Shown: positions 1-13,130 of the stretch, one piece after another
How positions within the stretch are numbered: position 1 is the stretch's first letter
Layout: each line of letters starts with the position of its first letter
Assembly: GCA_014529385.2 (NCBI GenBank)
Contig: CM043956.1
Span: 67,172,281-67,236,280 of the forward strand
Source of the DNA: Adiantum capillus-veneris
Taxonomy: Eukaryota > Streptophyta > Polypodiopsida > Polypodiales > Pteridaceae
Direction: 5' to 3'
DNA length: 64,000 nucleotides
The notes under the pieces: model-generated
Databases searched by the model: none
What the model was told of the DNA's origin: nothing
Seen by the model: only the letters and a program-made list of their open reading frames with translations
Translations under genes and position numbers: made by a program

Positions 1-3000
1 GAGCAATGCTAGTGTCGACGCACTTTTGAGGTATGTATACAGATTGTGAAGGATGCTTGTGGAGGGCATAAATTAGCTTTTAATGTACTTTCTTTTAGTG
101 ATAGGTTGCTAGGAAAGATGCTGCGAGCTGGCAATCACATGCCAGAGAATAGACAAAAAGCACGCAAGTGGTGACAGGATAAGGGATGGATTATGATCGC
201 GTTCATGCTTGTGTGAATGATTGTGTGCTCTTTGATAATGAGCATGCCGATTGTGATACATGTCCATCTTGCGGGGAGCCTAGGTTCAAAGAAGGAATGC
301 AGAGCAATAGAATTACACGTAAAGTTTTAAGGCATTTTCCACTCATCCCTCGCATCCAACACATGTTTAGATCGAAGGGTACAAGCGGGCTTTTGAGTTG
401 GAATGCAAAAATTTGCTCCACAGATGGTATTATGAGAGTGCGAGCTAACTCACCAGCGTGAAAGCACATAGAGGACACATGGCCAGAGTTCAGAGATGAG
501 CCTCGTCACTTGAGGATTGGGTTAGCTAGTGATGGAGTGAATCCATGTGGGCACCGCTCTACTTCGTGGAGCACTTGGCCGGTGGTGGTTGTGAACTACA
601 ATATTCGTCCTTGGGAGGCAACAAAAAAGGGAAACATTTTACTATCACTTCTCATTCCAGGAAAGCACAAGGTAAAACCATGGATGTATATCTGCAACCT
701 CTTATTGAAGAGCTTCAAGAACTATGGAGAGGCATAGATGTCATTGACATTTCACGGCCACCACGAGACTGCAAAGCCATCATCAAGTGCATCCTCATGT
801 GGACCATGCATGATTACCGAGGATTTGGAGACGTATCTCATAAGTCTGCACATGTTAATTGTACTCTTTGCTTTGGTTTATCATCTCATGTGTAACGTTT
901 GTTTACCTCTTGACAGGATTGGCAACATCTGGACATAGTGTGTGTCCCACTTGTGGCCCTTCCCTTCTCACAGAGAGACCTCCTCTTCTTGGGAAGGTGA
1001 TCTATCCCAACAACCATCTCTTCCTGCCTCCTTCACATCATAGATATGCTCCCCCTATCAATGGAGTGCAGCTGTTCCATTGGAACATGGCTGATTGGGC
1101 GAAGCATTGGGAGGAGCATCATGGTACCTCACCCCCTCCCAATGGGTTGCCAAGGGGTATGTCGAGGTACTCAATCTTCTTGTCGCTCCCCTTTTGGGCT
1201 TCGTTGAAAATTCAGCACTTGTTGGACCCTATGCATGTGTTCAAAAATGTTGGGCAAGCTATATGGGATCACATAATTGGCAAGAAGGATTCATTGGGTG
1301 CTAGGGAAGATTTAAGAGCCATGAGACGTCTCCCCCCTTCAGCCACTCCCCGCATGGGGGAGCAGGGAAAGATGATTATCCCAAAAGTACCGTGGATACT
1401 GTCAAAGAAAGACTAAGAGTGGACAAAGAAAGTTATGGCATCCATCCGAACTCCAACGGGATATATGCGGTCACTCAAAGGTGCTTTCACAAAAACCAAA
1501 AAGGGTGACTCCACTCAATTTTATGGATTGAAATCCCATGATTGGCATAAAATCCTTCAGGTCAGAGTAGAACAGTTTGTGGTGTCTATGTGCCCTTATA
1601 TATAAGTTGACATTCACTAAGATGTTTTATTGTTTGTAGTTTGTACTTTAGTGGTTATGGAGACACTAAGGTGAAGGTTGCAATATTCAAAGTGGGTGAG
1701 ATTGTGAGGAAATGGGTTTTTTTTCAAGTACTATATCATGTTGTGCCATGTACAATGGAATTTTTTTTCATCTACTATATTATTTGTGCCTTGTAGATTT
1801 GTGAGCTCCAAGGAGATAGAAGTGGAAGCCATACCAGTAGCCCATCAGCTAGCAATAGAGGCAGTGTGTGCTATTGAGGATGCATTCCCACGTACAATCC
1901 TTGTTAGACAAGTACACCTATTGCTTCACCTTGTTGAGGAGATTGCCATTTGTGGGGTGGTTCACTCTAGATGGATGTTCTTCTTGGAGAGATTCTTGAA
2001 GAATTTAAAGGATTTTGTTAGATTGAGGTCACAACCGGAGGTATTCAAAATCAATACAATATAGATAGCATTTATACGTTATGGAGTTACTAATAAAAAT
2101 ATGTGGTTTTAATGTTTTCAGGCGAGCATGGCAGGAAGGTTGGGTGGTGCAAGAGGCATTTGTGTATGTCTCATAGTATCTCATCACAGTGGATCCATCA
2201 TTGCCTCGTCTGTGGAGTGAGGAAGAGGATCCTAGGAAGCACTCAACCATTCCCAATGGAAAAGGCTCACTCCTGGTCATGGATAGAGAGTTTCATGCCA
2301 TAGTCAACAAGTACTGTTTACTCAATGCCACTATCATGACCAAATGGGTCAATATGTACTTGGAAGCCCGCGCAGCTAGAGAAAGGGATAGAGATGCATG
2401 GAAGAGGTCCCATGGAGGTAGACGCGCATCTCATTTTACTAAAGAGCTTGCAAAATATCTTGATTTGATTCAAGTAGAGTGGATCCATAATGCCATGAAC
2501 AATGCCAAAGCACAAGGAGAACAAATAAGCCCTAAAGAATGGGAGTATGCGCAAGGATGCTTGCGCAAGGTGAGTGTGTATATGTTATGTATGCATGTGT
2601 GAAAATCACTTAATGAAATGCGATGTAACCTCTTATGCAATGTGATTGTAGGGTCTCACTTTCAACTCCATTTGGTCCGAAGGTCGACATTTCCGCACCC
2701 GCAAAGATAGATGAGCGTCGGACCACTAATGATTGTGGCGTGATGGAAAACTTTGACACAACAATAGATGAGGTCAGATATTGTGGTACTATAGAGAGAA
2801 TAATCAAAGTGAATTTCAGATCTTTTCACAAATTCCTCTTTGAGTGCCGATGGTTTGCGGGTGAGGTCAAAAGACATGAAAATGGGCTCGTTATGGTGGA
2901 TTCCACCCAATTCTATCGGGGAAAAACTGACAACTTGGTGTATCCTAGTAGTTGCGAGCAGGTAATTTAGGCTATGTGAAATTAACTTAAATTAAAAATT

Positions 3001-3384
3001 TAATATATGTATATCAGCTTATTCTTTGTGTGTGACGTACACGTCCTTTATGTGCCATGTATATATCAAAGAAGACTTTGCTATGTCATTCCAGTCATGC
3101 CGCGGGGTAGATCTATCTTTGCAGAGACGGACATTGAGCTAGTAATTGATCCCATCATACCATCACCACAAGATGCAGAGGAAGATGTAGTTGAAGTTGA
3201 AGAAGGTTAACCAAGCCTTGCAACTAGTCATCTTGAGGAGGAGGAAGAGGGAGAAAGCGATGATGATTCTACAGGAGGTGATGGAGAGGAGGAAGAATCT
3301 CTAAACTTGTTTATTGATTTGAATACTATGGGTCTAAATATGGATCCTAGTGCTTGTAGAGATCTTATACAAGATGATAATTAA
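1..3384 (+). pseudogene. CACTA (En/Spm) TNP2-type transposase, decayed copy 1, 5' end outside window
   Basis: TNP2 transposases cut and move CACTA elements in the nucleus. Seen in order: a LLGKMLRAGN segment near 110; the zinc-finger-like ACVNDCVLF...CPSCGEPRF segment (186-300); KVLRHFPLIPRIQ; LRIGLASDGVNP (about 510-545); DVYLQPLIEEL; CPTCGPS after an apparent intron; LLDPMHVFKNVG (about 1220-1255); a DUF4218-like block (about 1798-2030, VHLLLHLVEE and SRWMFFLERF); a DUF4216-like block (2750-2965, VRYCGTIERI and LFECRWFAGE); and an acidic tail ending GLNMDPSACRDL at 3384. Probable GT-AG introns lie at 1561-1639 and 2570-2651, with a weaker one at 833-916 that does not restore frame. Frame changes near 180, 560 and 2710 and stops at 459 and 3208 show decay. 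Family assignment rests on the ordered motifs and is firm; exact exon edges are not. Confidence 0.9.
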
Positions 3385-3596
3385 TAAAACTCTCCATTCT
3401 TTTTTTTGGTGTAGTATATGATTAATTCGCAAATGTTTTGCTATGTGCTTATGAATAGTATTTGTAATGGTTTTGCTGTGAGTATTATGATTTATGTATA
3501 GAATTTTTAGAGTGAAAGAGAGATTAAGTGAAGTGAGCATTCTGGAGAGTGTAGGAGTTGTAGTGTGTAAATACATTTTGAGTTTTATTGGATTTA

Positions 3597-3790
3597 AATG
3601 GTAACCCGCGGGAGAGGGAGGGGGAAGGGGGTCTATGGCCTTAGCAGTAATGGGCGCCGCAATAATCGCAGAAATACGTGCAGTAATACAGGCGGTAAAA
3701 TGCTGAATGAACAACAAAAGGGTTTCTCTCTCCTCATTTTGAATTCCTCTCTCTTGTTTTGCAGTAATGGTCCGCGGTAGACACCACAAT
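3597..3790. repeat. Probable CACTA subterminal repeat zone, copy 1
   Basis: Downstream of the TNP2 tail is a cluster of short GC-rich words, such as TAATGGGCGCCGC, AATCGCAG, GTGCAGTAATACAGGCGG and GTAATGGTCCGCGGTAG, in direct and inverted forms. CACTA elements carry such subterminal motifs as transposase-binding sites. A similar zone (GGTAATAGGCACGGTAGTAA) follows the tail of the second CACTA copy near 54018. The end of the element is not fixed: a GTTGTAGTG string at 3557-3565 resembles a CACTA terminus but lies before these repeats. Confidence 0.45.
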
Positions 3791-3799
3791 CTCTCATAG

Positions 3800-6590
3800 T
3801 GAGAGAGGGAATAAGAATCGGGTCCGATAAGTGGTGGTTCATGAGTAGTTGAAAGGGGAATGATTTCCAGGTGTATTGCGCATGCATGGGTTGAGAAAAT
3901 AAGGGTGCCACTTATGGGCAATGCATAAGAAATTCCAAATGAATCTCTAGTGGCTTGCACAAGACAATAAACACCATTTTTTGGTTTTTTATGCTTTGTA
4001 AAAGCCTTATAAAAGGGGATTCACTCACAGTTTGAAGGGCTTTTTGGTCATTTTCAATTGAAAGAGCCATTTTGCTCCGCTATTGAGCGTTGAGCCAAGG
4101 ATTGCCACCTTGTGGCTATAGAGTTTGTGTGGAGCGAGAGGGCTGTTGATGTTTTGTGCTCACCGAGGGTGTGCCAAGTTGGAGCCTTGTGTAACTGGTC
4201 TTGTTCTGCAAAGTGAATTCTTTATTGATGTACTTGGTGTAGGTTCTCCGTTTTCCCTTCTCTTATTTGTTGTGTGCAAGTGGTTCTAGGTGTGTGTCGA
4301 CGGCTATGCCCCTGCCCCCCTCCCCCTCCCGATGGTTTCTTGTGAACAAAGGGATTGAGAGAGGTTGTGTGTGAGTGGAAGTCCATGAATCGAACTATAC
4401 AAGATGGTTAGTCTCTATTCGTGATGTTGCATCGAGTGTGTGCATACGGCGACGTTGCAAACGGTGTTTTGCATGTAAGGTTGGTGTGTGCATACCGTGA
4501 TGTGCAAACGGTGTTTTGCATGTAAGGTTGTCGAGTTTTGAAGGTGAACTTTAGTGGTTAGGGATGTTGTGTATATCTTGGGCTTTAGAGAGGGTGTTGG
4601 TTGTGTGTCGGAGTGTTTTCCTTTCCCCCTTCAACGTACGCAAGTATGAAATTATGTCTATAACTTGCAAGTGTCTTGAAAACTAGGTCTTGAAGGGTAT
4701 TCCATTATTGTTTTGTAACACTAAGTACTAACACATTTTACAAACATAAAAAAGGTCATCTCTACAAAAAAATTATAATAATTTTATGATTTTGTTTGGC
4801 AAAACAACTTGCAATTTTACTAAAATTTTTGACTTAGCACTTACCATAATTCTTTCCATAGGGCTTGTATTTTGAGATGTAAAAAAATCCAATGGTTTCT
4901 TTCTCTCATAACCAATCTATGGTAGAAATAAGGTGTAAAAAACTTCTTTCTACCTTGACAAATAAATTACCAAAACTTTGGCAGAAAGATACTACACTAA
5001 AGTGTCCAACTACAGGACTACTGCTACTTGTGCCACTTTCTCATTTTCTCTCTCACAAAGAATTCTCTTAAATCCCTCTCAATAGCCTTATGTAGGATGT
5101 AGTGAACTTTCACATTGTTATTGCACATGGTTATTCCTCTAAATACATTATGTTTATCTTTAGTAAAAAGGAAGGGGAGGGGGGGCAAACAATTATTTGT
5201 TACCTCCTCCTCCTGAACTAAGTAGATCCAAAAAGATTGTCGTTTAATATTGCTAATGTTATCCTCTTCTCTTTCGTATGAGTGTTATCAAGAAGTATGC
5301 AATGCGGCTAGAAAAGCATTGAATCTTTGACTATGAGAATTTGAAGCAAAGTTAAGTGGATTGTAGAACCTTTGAAGCAAAGGACTTAGTTGAAAAGAAT
5401 AGAAATCCAATCATGAAAGCCTCACTATAATAGATAACCAATTGATCAACTCATAACTCTTGTATGTATGATAATGTGGTGTATCCTCGCTCTCAATTGC
5501 AGAAATATGGTGCTCTTTTGCCCTGTTTTGAAAACCCTAAATTTACACTTCAACTATTTATCATCACCATTTCATGGAAACTTCAAAACTCCATTAGGCA
5601 AGCCCAAATGCTTATTTAATGAGAGAGAATCCCAATTAGTGTCCTTAGACCTTCGAACACAGGGTGGAAACAACACGGGAGTACTGCACTAGCACCTTCC
5701 ATAGAAAGTGATGTATCCCCTTCGTTAGATGTCCAAAGAATCCCATTCTTGGCTCTAGAAACTCCTCCCTAGCTTGAGCAATGATGGAACCTTCATTGAT
5801 GTGGCATTTTGAGGTATTTTATGCTATTGTTGAGCTACCATTTTATAGATATGTTTAGCCCATTTTAGCCTAAAAATGTCATGTTTTATTTGTAAAAATC
5901 TCAAATGAGCTAAGAAAGCTCCTACATTTGTGGAAAGATTCCTTTGAAGTCCAGCTACATAATGAACCTCATTTTCTTCCTTGCACTTTGAATGCATCTT
6001 TTATATATGTCCACGCATGAAACCTGTTATTTTTGGTTAAGATCGCCCGCATTGAACTTTGTAGGCAAAATAAGTGTGTTGTCTCTATGCACTAGAAATA
6101 TGTACATTTCTAAGATAGATTAGGCATCTTTTGAATATAAGAAGATTTTCAATAGTGCTACATCCAAGGACTCTCCTCCCTACTAAGGTATGTACACAAT
6201 TGTAACTGTGGCAACCATTTTCACACATAAGACATTATGTACACTGTAGCATTTGGACCCACATAATCAAGTGCATAAAAATTGAGGTGAACATTTAGAG
6301 TTCATATTATAAACATTCCATGTCACAACACCCACTCCTTCTAAACATTTGCATTTTTCGGTGTGTGCCACACCTATCTCTTTGCAGGTTTAGTCTTCAT
6401 TTAAGTCAGCATACATGTCAATCTCGTTTATTTTCATCTTCAATAAATTATAGCACACCGTCCTCTATTTCTTCATTTTCATCCATATCAATTCCATCAT
6501 AAACTTTGTTTTGACTTTCTTGTGAGAGTCAAAGAGATCTCGTCACCTCTTCTTTTAAACAACTTGATTTTTTTTCTTGTAATAGGAATC
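3800..6590. other. No recognisable gene
   Basis: AT-rich sequence with frequent stops in all frames and no protein motif I recognise. A near-repeated phrase (GTGTGTGCATAC..., about 60 bp apart) sits at about 4437-4530. The sequence is probably transposon-derived or intergenic, but nothing in it proves this. Confidence 0.4.
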
Positions 6591-6599
6591 TTCCTTTTT

Positions 6600-7480
6600 G
6601 TTCCATCCAAGTCATACAATGTGAAAACTGAATTCCATTCACATGCTTAAGAACATAAGGAACAAATCATCCCTTTGAAAGGTATCTTATAGTTAAATTT
6701 TGGTTGTCAATACTATTTTCATACACCAACACCCAATCACCTTCCTAGATAGCTTTAGGTTTGAGCCTATGAAAGAACATAAGGAACAAACCATCCCTTT
6801 GAAAGCTTTCTTATAGTTAAATGTTGGTTGTCAAGACTACTATCATACACCAACACCCTATCACCTTCCTAAATAGCTTTAAGTCTAAGCCTATGTCTCC
6901 TACCAAACCTGTCTTTATCTTTAACCTTGCACCTTTTAATCATGCTATTGTAATCTAAATATCTTGAGGCCTTCTTTCTAAATGTTGTATGTGAAAAGAA
7001 AGAAGGTATTCCTTGCTCATTCCATCCTCCCAAGGTAAAGCATTTCATGTGGGAATTACATCCTCATTTGGAATTACAAGTTCTTGGCCATACATGAATT
7101 CAAAAGGCAGATAACTAGATACTAAGGTATGAGTTTTATGATCAATCCATAAAGCATAAGGAAATAATTTAGGCCACTCCCCTAGTTTACCTTTTTCTAG
7201 CCTTAACCAAAGCCTTAATGATTGGAGGATTCCCATACTCTGGTTTACCATTTCCTTTAGGATTGTAAGCCATATTGAGAGAAAGTTTAATGCCTAGCCA
7301 AGAGAAAAAATCCGTAGCTTTGTTAGCATCAAATGATCTACTATTATTTTTTTAGCACAGCCACAACAGCTAATCACATCTTCCAAGAGGAACTTACACA
7401 TGCATTTTGTGATTTTTGTTCTTAGAAAATGAACTTCAACCTTGTTAGTTAAGCCTTATCATGCAAGCACTATGTATCTC
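6600..7480 (-). pseudogene. Ty3/gypsy integrase C-terminal half, fragment
   Basis: Read on the minus strand from 7480 downward, broken frames give an integrase core with NPKGNGKPEYGNPP (normally NPQxNGxxE, holding the catalytic Glu), then KLFPYALWIDHKTHT and PFEFMYGQELVIP (7045-7200). A GDWVLVY...RYLSKG segment typical of the integrase C-terminus lies at about 6730-6640 and occurs twice because of a local duplication. Integrase inserts retrotransposon cDNA in the nucleus. Multiple stops and frame changes make it non-functional. No LTR was found beside it. A second, more diverged copy of the same stretch lies at 27085-27640. Confidence 0.75.
6651..6895. repeat. Tandem duplication, about 124 bp x 2
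   Basis: The segment starting GAACATAAGGAACAAA at 6651 is repeated from 6775 with few differences, ending at GAGCCTATG and AAGCCTATG. It lies inside the gypsy integrase fragment and duplicates the GDWVLVY region. Confidence 0.85.
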
Positions 7481-10400
7481 ATCTGACATACTTGCAATGG
7501 CATTGTAACCAGACCTACTACCCACTTATAGTGCATGGCCAATGGGTAAGTAGGGTGAAATCCATCAAGATGACACACATTTGAATACATTTGATAGGTT
7601 TCACAAGACTCCACAAAATGAGATACATGGTGGCCCCCCACATCAGCTAGAGCCCCCTCAATACCCTGCTCCCCAACATCAATCACAACCACCAGAGCAG
7701 CAGGCTTAGGTGCATCCCGTCCCTACACCCTCTCTAGTGCACATACACACTTTGGCGCAATAGTTGTTTTGTGGTGCAAAGCACCTTGATAGTATTTTGA
7801 CATTTTGAGAGTCTAGGTCAGTAGTAGAGGCCATGGAGGCTACTGTGGTTACATCTGCGATAATGAGCAACCCATGTGCCTTGTACGAGTGGGCGGTCAT
7901 GCAACATATTGGGGGTACAAGCCTGACTTGCATGAGGCATAGTCCCTTCCTTCAATACACTCTCTCACTTTACAATAATTTTGTCCTAGGCCACGACCTG
8001 GGGTGCCTACCTACTTTTCCTACTACCAATTGTGTGTAGATTTTGTTCTTGGGTTCAATGTGGACTACTATGATAGACGACCAGGAAGGGTCACGGTTTG
8101 ATAGGCTGGTGGGCCAGCAACAAAGGCTCTCATGTTTGATAGAGTTCATAGGTCATCCAGCTTGCTGACACCGGGTAGAGCCAATGGTTCCTTGGAGCTT
8201 AGTCCATGGGATTGGCACATAGCTTGGATGGGAGGTCCGATCCATGGGTGACACACTCACCCACCTCGTTGAGGTTTGCATAGTCAAAAGGGCCTTCTCA
8301 AGTATCTTAAAGAATCTATACTTACAAATATTTAGCTGGTTAAGTGGCTAGTAATTCTTTTTTTTTATGTTTTAGTTTTCTAGGCATTGTTACATATTGC
8401 ACCACTTGCTAGCCCACACGGAGAGGAGCATACTATAGCTGCTACGTGTGACATGGTATATATGACCTTCCCATAGTTTTCTTCACTTTATTTTGAATTT
8501 GCATTCATTATGCTTACTACTATTGTATTTTTGGTTTCCAAAATGAGGATACTTTCTCTACACCAATGGTGGAGACACCTCCATCGACTAGACCCACGAC
8601 ATTTTTAGTGCCCACTTCTGCTAGCATAGCTCCACAAGTACACTCATGCTCACCTATAGTTTTGATAATTACCATATATAGTTTTTGAAAGTTGGCTGGC
8701 ATAGACAAGGCATGGACTACTTGGTTTATTGTTGCTTCTACTTTGAACACATTCATCTAGGTTTCTCTTTATCATTATAGCCTTAATCCTTCAGTGAGGG
8801 TCTCTTATAAGTTGGCCGTTATTTGGTTTTTTGAAATATTTCTCAAAATACAAACGCAATCTTGTCCAATTTTTCAAAAAACTAAAATCTATACGACTGC
8901 TAATAAAGTTGCTTGACCTTTGCTTAGTGGTGAGTTTCTTTGTAATTTTTGACACGAATAACAAGGGAAAGGAGTTATTGACACCTATCCCTCCCATGTA
9001 ATGCCAATATTGAAATGGTTTCATGTATATGATTATGTTTTCAAACAATATTTACTAGACCTCTACTTGGTTGTGATTTTCTTCTTGCAATTTTTGACCA
9101 TTGATAACAAGGGGAATGGGTCATTGACACCTGTCTTCCCAAGTAATGATCATTATATAATAGGCTTGTGTTTCTTCAACGGTGGCAGGTAAGAGGTTCC
9201 TTCCTTCCTTGGGATTATGATGACAACTGCAATAATAATATAAGATCACCCATCATTCGACTATTTTTATGATTGATAGATAGCCCTTGTATATGCTTCA
9301 TTTATAAGTTTTTATTTTCACAAGTAATACATTATATATCAATGTTAAGTTGAAATGTCAAATGTAGTCTTATCTCTATAATTGTTAAAGATTACTCTAT
9401 CTCATGTAGACAAAGTCTTTGATTATTACGTAGGCACTGTCTTGTCTCCAGTTCCATTATATGGTTCAATAGTTTGTGAAATCAAACTATTGTTAGATAA
9501 TTAATCTTAAACACACACATACTTATTTCTAGCTAGCCTTTGGTTGGGTTAGTACCATACAATGGGTCTAGACTAGCTATATATTTTGACTTGAACCACT
9601 TAATCCAAGAGGGGGGGTTGGGGCCACAACTCCTAATTTGGTCAAGCACATATAACATATAGTTCTTTTACCTTAGACTAGATATTTCCGATAGACTATC
9701 TACCACTCGTACAAAATATATCTTGCTAGTCTAGAATATGGTCAGCAATTTGTATATCATATTGGATCCTTCTCAAATGTATTTAATATACAAATTTGTA
9801 AAACTACACGGATCTAGAAGCAATTTTTGTCATTGATTACCTCTAAAGATATGAACCTAATATGTAGTGTTGTTTTAGGGTATTGGACGATTCCATATAG
9901 AAACACCAAAAACTATGGTGAACAATAGTAAGAGATTCTTTCTTACTCGGTACTTGACAATGTATACTTGGGCTCTTCTATGGATGTGATGCTTATATAT
10001 AATCTATAGTCGCACCACATGTCCAAAATGGCAACCTTTCTACATACGATAAATACCTCTTTGAGCACTTTATACTATTTACTGGATATTTTTTTCAGTC
10101 ATTGTTCACACTTGGTTGGTTGTAGGGTTCCACATGGTGGGAGTTACCTCCCACAATGTAGGCCTTCTCCTAGGGTTGGGGGAGGGACACACACACACAC
10201 ACTCTACCGCATGACAAACAACGGGCCCAATTATCAACCAATTTAATGGCTCTCTAAATATAGGGTACCTTGAAATCTACTTGAAATTCTACTGGTAGAC
10301 ACTTATACAAATAGCAGGTGGTTGGATCCCAACGTTAGTCAGCTATAATTCTCTACCCCACCATTGTGCATCCAGGAAATTCAGACTACCCATTTATGCT

Positions 10401-11000
10401 TTGAAGCTGGAGTTCATATTTAGCTATCACTCTATACACCACCCATCCTCATACACAAAGATCTTTATGACCTATAATCTGAACCTTGAAGTTGGTTTCA
10501 TATAGTTGTAAGGCTTTTATGGAAATATAACCTTGTGCAATCACGTTAGTATCAGCTAACATAGCCTAACACATCACAATTATATCCTAATTTGGTGGAA
10601 CTTTGACCTCTTGGATCCCTAGCATTAATTGACAAACACGCACCAAAAACAAAGGCACAATGTCCCTTGATGGGGATCCATATAAACTAGACTAAATAAC
10701 ACCTTTTCTATTGAAAAGAGTTATTCATAGACATCAGTTCCCTGTGCTACCCAATCTAATCTTTAGGTTTACAAATCCCCATTTTAAGCTTGGAATGGAA
10801 ATTCATGCTTGATGCCTATTTTTGTTTCCAACTACGGTTGACCATGAATTATATCCACATATATATTTTTTTGAAGGGTCAATACATCTTAAGGCTACAC
10901 ATAGTTTACAAAGAGAGGTATATTAGATGTATACATGCAAGATCTTTTCCACCTTAACGTATACCTAGTCTACACCTATTCTACAAAGAGAGACATATTA
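7481..11000. other. No recognisable gene
   Basis: Stops are frequent in every frame and no domain could be recognised. The part near 8080-8290 is more GC-rich and resembles retrotransposon LTR text in style, but I found no partner copy. A short (CA)n run sits near 10187-10202. Confidence 0.4.
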
Positions 11001-11021
11001 GATGTATACATGCAAGGTCTA

Positions 11022-11022
<1 letters not shown>

Positions 11023-11058
<36 letters not shown>

Positions 11059-11095
11059 AACGTACATACACCCACACCCACACCCACACCCACAC
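11023..11095. repeat. Compound microsatellite (CA)n then (CCCACA)n
   Basis: A CA dinucleotide run at 11023-11054 is followed by CACCCA hexamer units to about 11095. Confidence 0.95.
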
Positions 11096-11131
11096 ATAGA
11101 TATGTATGTACAAGCATACTTAGTGCTCACC

Positions 11132-11555
11132 ATTATGGAAAGTTTTGGCTCTCAAAGGGGCCCTATAAGGATGTTTCACTTTGTCTCTCTTGTCCAAAGT
11201 GGGAAGCCCGGTGAAGTCCATGAACGCTTTGTCAAAACCCTATCTACCAGCCTATCATTGCAAGGATCTTAGAAAGTAGGTTCTAAATATCCAAACTTTG
11301 ATAAATTTGGAGTTGATTTGTAGAATTTTTGGCCTCCTCACTGAAGGTAAAATGTAGGGAGAGATTCCATTTATAAGACAGAGTTGTCACATCAAAAAAT
11401 AGAATCTTCTAGAATATGAGGAATTTGATGCCATGCTATATATCAATGGATGGATCTCAATGAGTACATTCAAAATCCAAAATGTTCGATAAGTTTTGAT
11501 TTCATTTGTAAAAAATTTACCGTACGCCCCTTTGAGAGTCCAAATTTTCCCTAAT
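11132..11555. mobile_element. Foldback MITE, family A, diverged copy
   Basis: The ends are imperfect inverted repeats: ATTATGGAAAGTTTTGGCTC at the left and the reverse complement of ATTAGGGAAAATTTGGACTC at the right. The interior shares GAGTTGTCACATCA, AAAAATAGAATCTT and GCTATATATCAA with the better copy at 34971-35420. It codes for nothing. No clear target duplication is left. Confidence 0.75.
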
Positions 11556-12920
11556 GATACATGCATATACACATATGAGCACTTGTATAAATATGTACAT
11601 ACACACTCACTCACTTAGATACGTATCTACATGCAAATGCATACACATATACTATTAGACCTAAGTAGGGGGTAGTAGTGCCAATATTGGTGTGGCACCT
11701 CTTTAGATATCATCACAATTTCAATTAGAAATAGGATTGAGCGGTGATGGTTTGGGGTATAATTGAAAAAGTATATCTCTTCTTCTAAGGGGGCTAAAAT
11801 GAATGACTAAATTCTAGTTACAAGCTAGGGTTTTGTAAGGTGCTAAGGAAGAGCAACAGAGTGGTAACCTCATATTTCCTTTCATACTTTAGGTACTCTG
11901 ACTTACAATGAAAACTCGAAGTTGGCCTATTTCTAGGTGAATAACAAAGGAAATATCCAAGCTGACACATTCGTACGATGAGGACATCTGTTGCGTCAAA
12001 TTAAGGAAGGTGAATTAGATAGAAGAGAAGTGGTTAGAGATACCCCTCCTAGTCCTCAAGCACAACACACCAACAGAAATTAAATTTCAAGAAATGCTAG
12101 AGTATTTAGAACTTATCTACCATAATATAGCTTTAATGGGCTAGTAGCACTCACAAGAATTCTGTGATTGAATTATTCCTTTTCACCTCAAGGAAGGAAT
12201 AATTGACATGTTTATTGTCAGTGAGTATCCCTTGAAGAACTACCACCATAATTCATTTGCATTAAGTCCAAGACCCCTCAAAAAGAGAAATCAATCTATT
12301 TACAACTAGCTAGATGAAGATTTTTCTCATACCATTTCCTTTCAAAGTAGAGACATGTGTAGGAAGACTCATGTTGACATCCATCCCATAGTGATTTTAG
12401 GTGGTAGATCTTGAAAATAGCATGTCAATCTTATACCATATCTATCTGCTCAAATGGATTTTTGTGGAATTATTTGGCAACTGATTCTTACCCCTTGTTT
12501 GCAACCTTCACGCACTAGATCTCCATTAAAGTTTTTTTCCTTACTTATACAAAGAATTTATTCCTTTACCAGCTAGATGTTGGTGTCTTTGGAGGTGGCA
12601 AAACTGCTTTGTAACCACCTTATGCTACATATTATGGGCAAAAGATTAAATAGACCAGTGATGATGACTCTAACCTTAGTGATTATGTTTCCCCTTAAAA
12701 CAAGGAGTGTATGAAAATATGGTTGTGTTAATAGATTGTGAAAGTCAACATATATGGACTCAATATATTCCTCACAATTTTACACTTTGTAATCCTAGCT
12801 ACTATCAAATCATGAATTCTGTGGACATTTGTATTCAATGTCCCACTACCAGCTTCAATGTGTATCATCCACTAGATCAACACTTGAGCTCCAATTCCTT
12901 GGAGAGTCCACCTCAAAATA
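11556..12920. other. No recognisable gene
   Basis: Several short open stretches exist, but none shows a family motif, and codon use looks like translated AT-rich noise. Confidence 0.35.
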
Positions 12921-12924
12921 TGTA

Positions 12925-13130
12925 TGTGTAGCATGTGAGTTCACCCGGAGGGGTTTTTAATATATCAAATAGTCACAAAGCTATATTAACAAAACGGATT
13001 TAAAATAGAAAAATAAAAAATTTTTACAAGTTCTTGATGAGATCGAGGTCTTTTAATTCATGGTGAAGTGTGTGTAGAGGCGTTTTATAAATAACTCTTG
13101 AATGAACGTGCTATAGGTATTTTTGAAAGG
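12925..13130. mobile_element. MITE-like repeat, family B, diverged copy
   Basis: Compared with the reverse complement of the complete copy at 54436-54683, this stretch shares GTGAGTTCA...GGAGGGGTTTT near its start and ACGTGCTATAGGTATTTTTG...GGTGGACCCC near its end. Edges are approximate and no target duplication is visible. Confidence 0.55.

Noticed and set aside
3334-3960. Minus-strand open frame of 208 codons
   Set aside because: It runs antisense through the CACTA acidic tail and subterminal repeats, shows no domain, and its Thr/Ile/His-rich text mirrors AT-rich DNA.
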